Source of the DNA: Paenibacillus zeirhizosphaerae
GTDB taxonomy: Bacteria > Bacillota > Bacilli > Paenibacillales > Paenibacillaceae
Assembly (NCBI RefSeq): GCF_030705605.1
Contig: NZ_JAPCKK010000029.1
Span: 1-41,429, forward strand
Length of the DNA stretch: 41,429 nt
Direction of reading: 5' to 3'
Each line of letters opens with the position of its first letter. Position 1 is the stretch's first letter. The notes below the pieces were generated by a model, which saw only the letters and a program-made list of their open reading frames with translations, was not told where the DNA came from and ran no database searches. Position numbers and translations under genes: made by a program. This document shows, piece after piece, positions 41,264 to 41,429 of this stretch.

Positions 41264-41282
41264 TCACAGAGAGGACGAAAAA

Positions 41283-41341
41283 GACGACTGAACCCTTCAG
41301 TCGTCAGGTTGTTGACAAAGCCCTGTTTTTTGGGGCTCGTT
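41283..41341. other. Hairpins at the window edge
   Basis: A perfect 10-bp stem GACGACTGAA/TTCAGTCGTC (41283-41292 and 41296-41305, loop CCC) is followed by AGCCC/GGGCT around TGTTTTTTG (about 41319-41337). The first could end the efflux operon although no T-tract follows directly. The second, on the minus strand, reads CCCCAAAAAACAGGGCT. Such sequence often lies near insertion sequence ends, but no transposase is visible. From 41342 to the end no gene can be assigned. Confidence 0.4.
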
Positions 41342-41429
41342 TGGATAATGAAATGAATTCCTGAAGTATTGAGCATTATGAAAACAAGAAGATCGCCCTA
41401 TCCGGCCAGCTTGGCCAGGTGGTTGGCGA

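Noticed and set aside
1..41429. CRISPR array, tRNA or rRNA genes, prophage
   Set aside because: No regularly spaced repeats, cloverleaf-like segments, rRNA signatures or phage structural genes were seen.
41394..41429. Start of a new gene at the window edge
   Set aside because: Short open frames exist but there is no ribosome binding site and too little sequence to judge.

Overview
The window comes from a low-to-mid GC, flagellated, naturally competent-type Firmicute, almost certainly a Paenibacillus. The evidence is the gene order degS-degU-orf-comFA-comFC-yvyF-flgM-flgN-flgK-flgL-DUF6470-fliW-csrA-hag, the Bacillus-type late flagellar genes, a long-form Hpf, and large secreted proteins with FN3, stalk and cohesin/dockerin modules. 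No rRNA, tRNA or CRISPR array was seen.

Layout. (1) 1-6429, minus strand, housekeeping: a small repeat, a YitT-family membrane protein, prfB with its programmed +1 frameshift, secA, hpf and a cold-shock gene, most with a clear intrinsic terminator. (2) 6430-15941, an accessory and decaying stretch: a secreted protein with three discoidin-like/FN3 module pairs, an IS200/IS605 tnpA remnant, a discoidin-FN3-cohesin-dockerin gene broken by frameshifts, a degenerate second copy of the FN3 protein's C-terminal domain, a TPR methyltransferase, a glycosyltransferase-methyltransferase fusion, an IS630 remnant and a small frameshifted ORF. (3) 15942-27062, the late flagellar block, minus strand: flgM-flgN-flgK-flgL-DUF6470, then fliW-csrA, hag, a TPR glycosyltransferase, and flaG-fliD-fliS-fliT. 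(4) 27063-32771, comFC, comFA, a small membrane ORF and the degS-degU two-component system. (5) 32819-35515, a large secreted phosphodiester-glycosidase/stalk protein. (6) 35745-41237, plus strand, a lipoprotein membrane-fusion protein, an RND pump and a TetR regulator in one operon behind a perfect palindrome.

How the genes work together. Five sites match the sigma-D (FliA) promoter GCCGATAT with a TAAA-like -35. They lie upstream of yvyF (a perfect match), flgM, hag, the TPR glycosyltransferase and flaG. The anti-sigma factor FlgM, the filament-hook junction proteins, flagellin, the cap and the chaperones are therefore probably co-regulated. The hag leader carries a textbook CsrA site in a hairpin loop plus a second GGA at the Shine-Dalgarno, and csrA and fliW lie just upstream, so the FliW-CsrA-flagellin homeostasis circuit appears complete here. 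The TPR glycosyltransferase sits between hag and flaG with its own sigma-D-like promoter and is a good candidate for a flagellin glycosyltransferase. The TetR gene probably represses its own efflux operon through the palindrome just after the promoter.

Limits: all calls come from reading the sequence. No database search, folding or alignment program was run.
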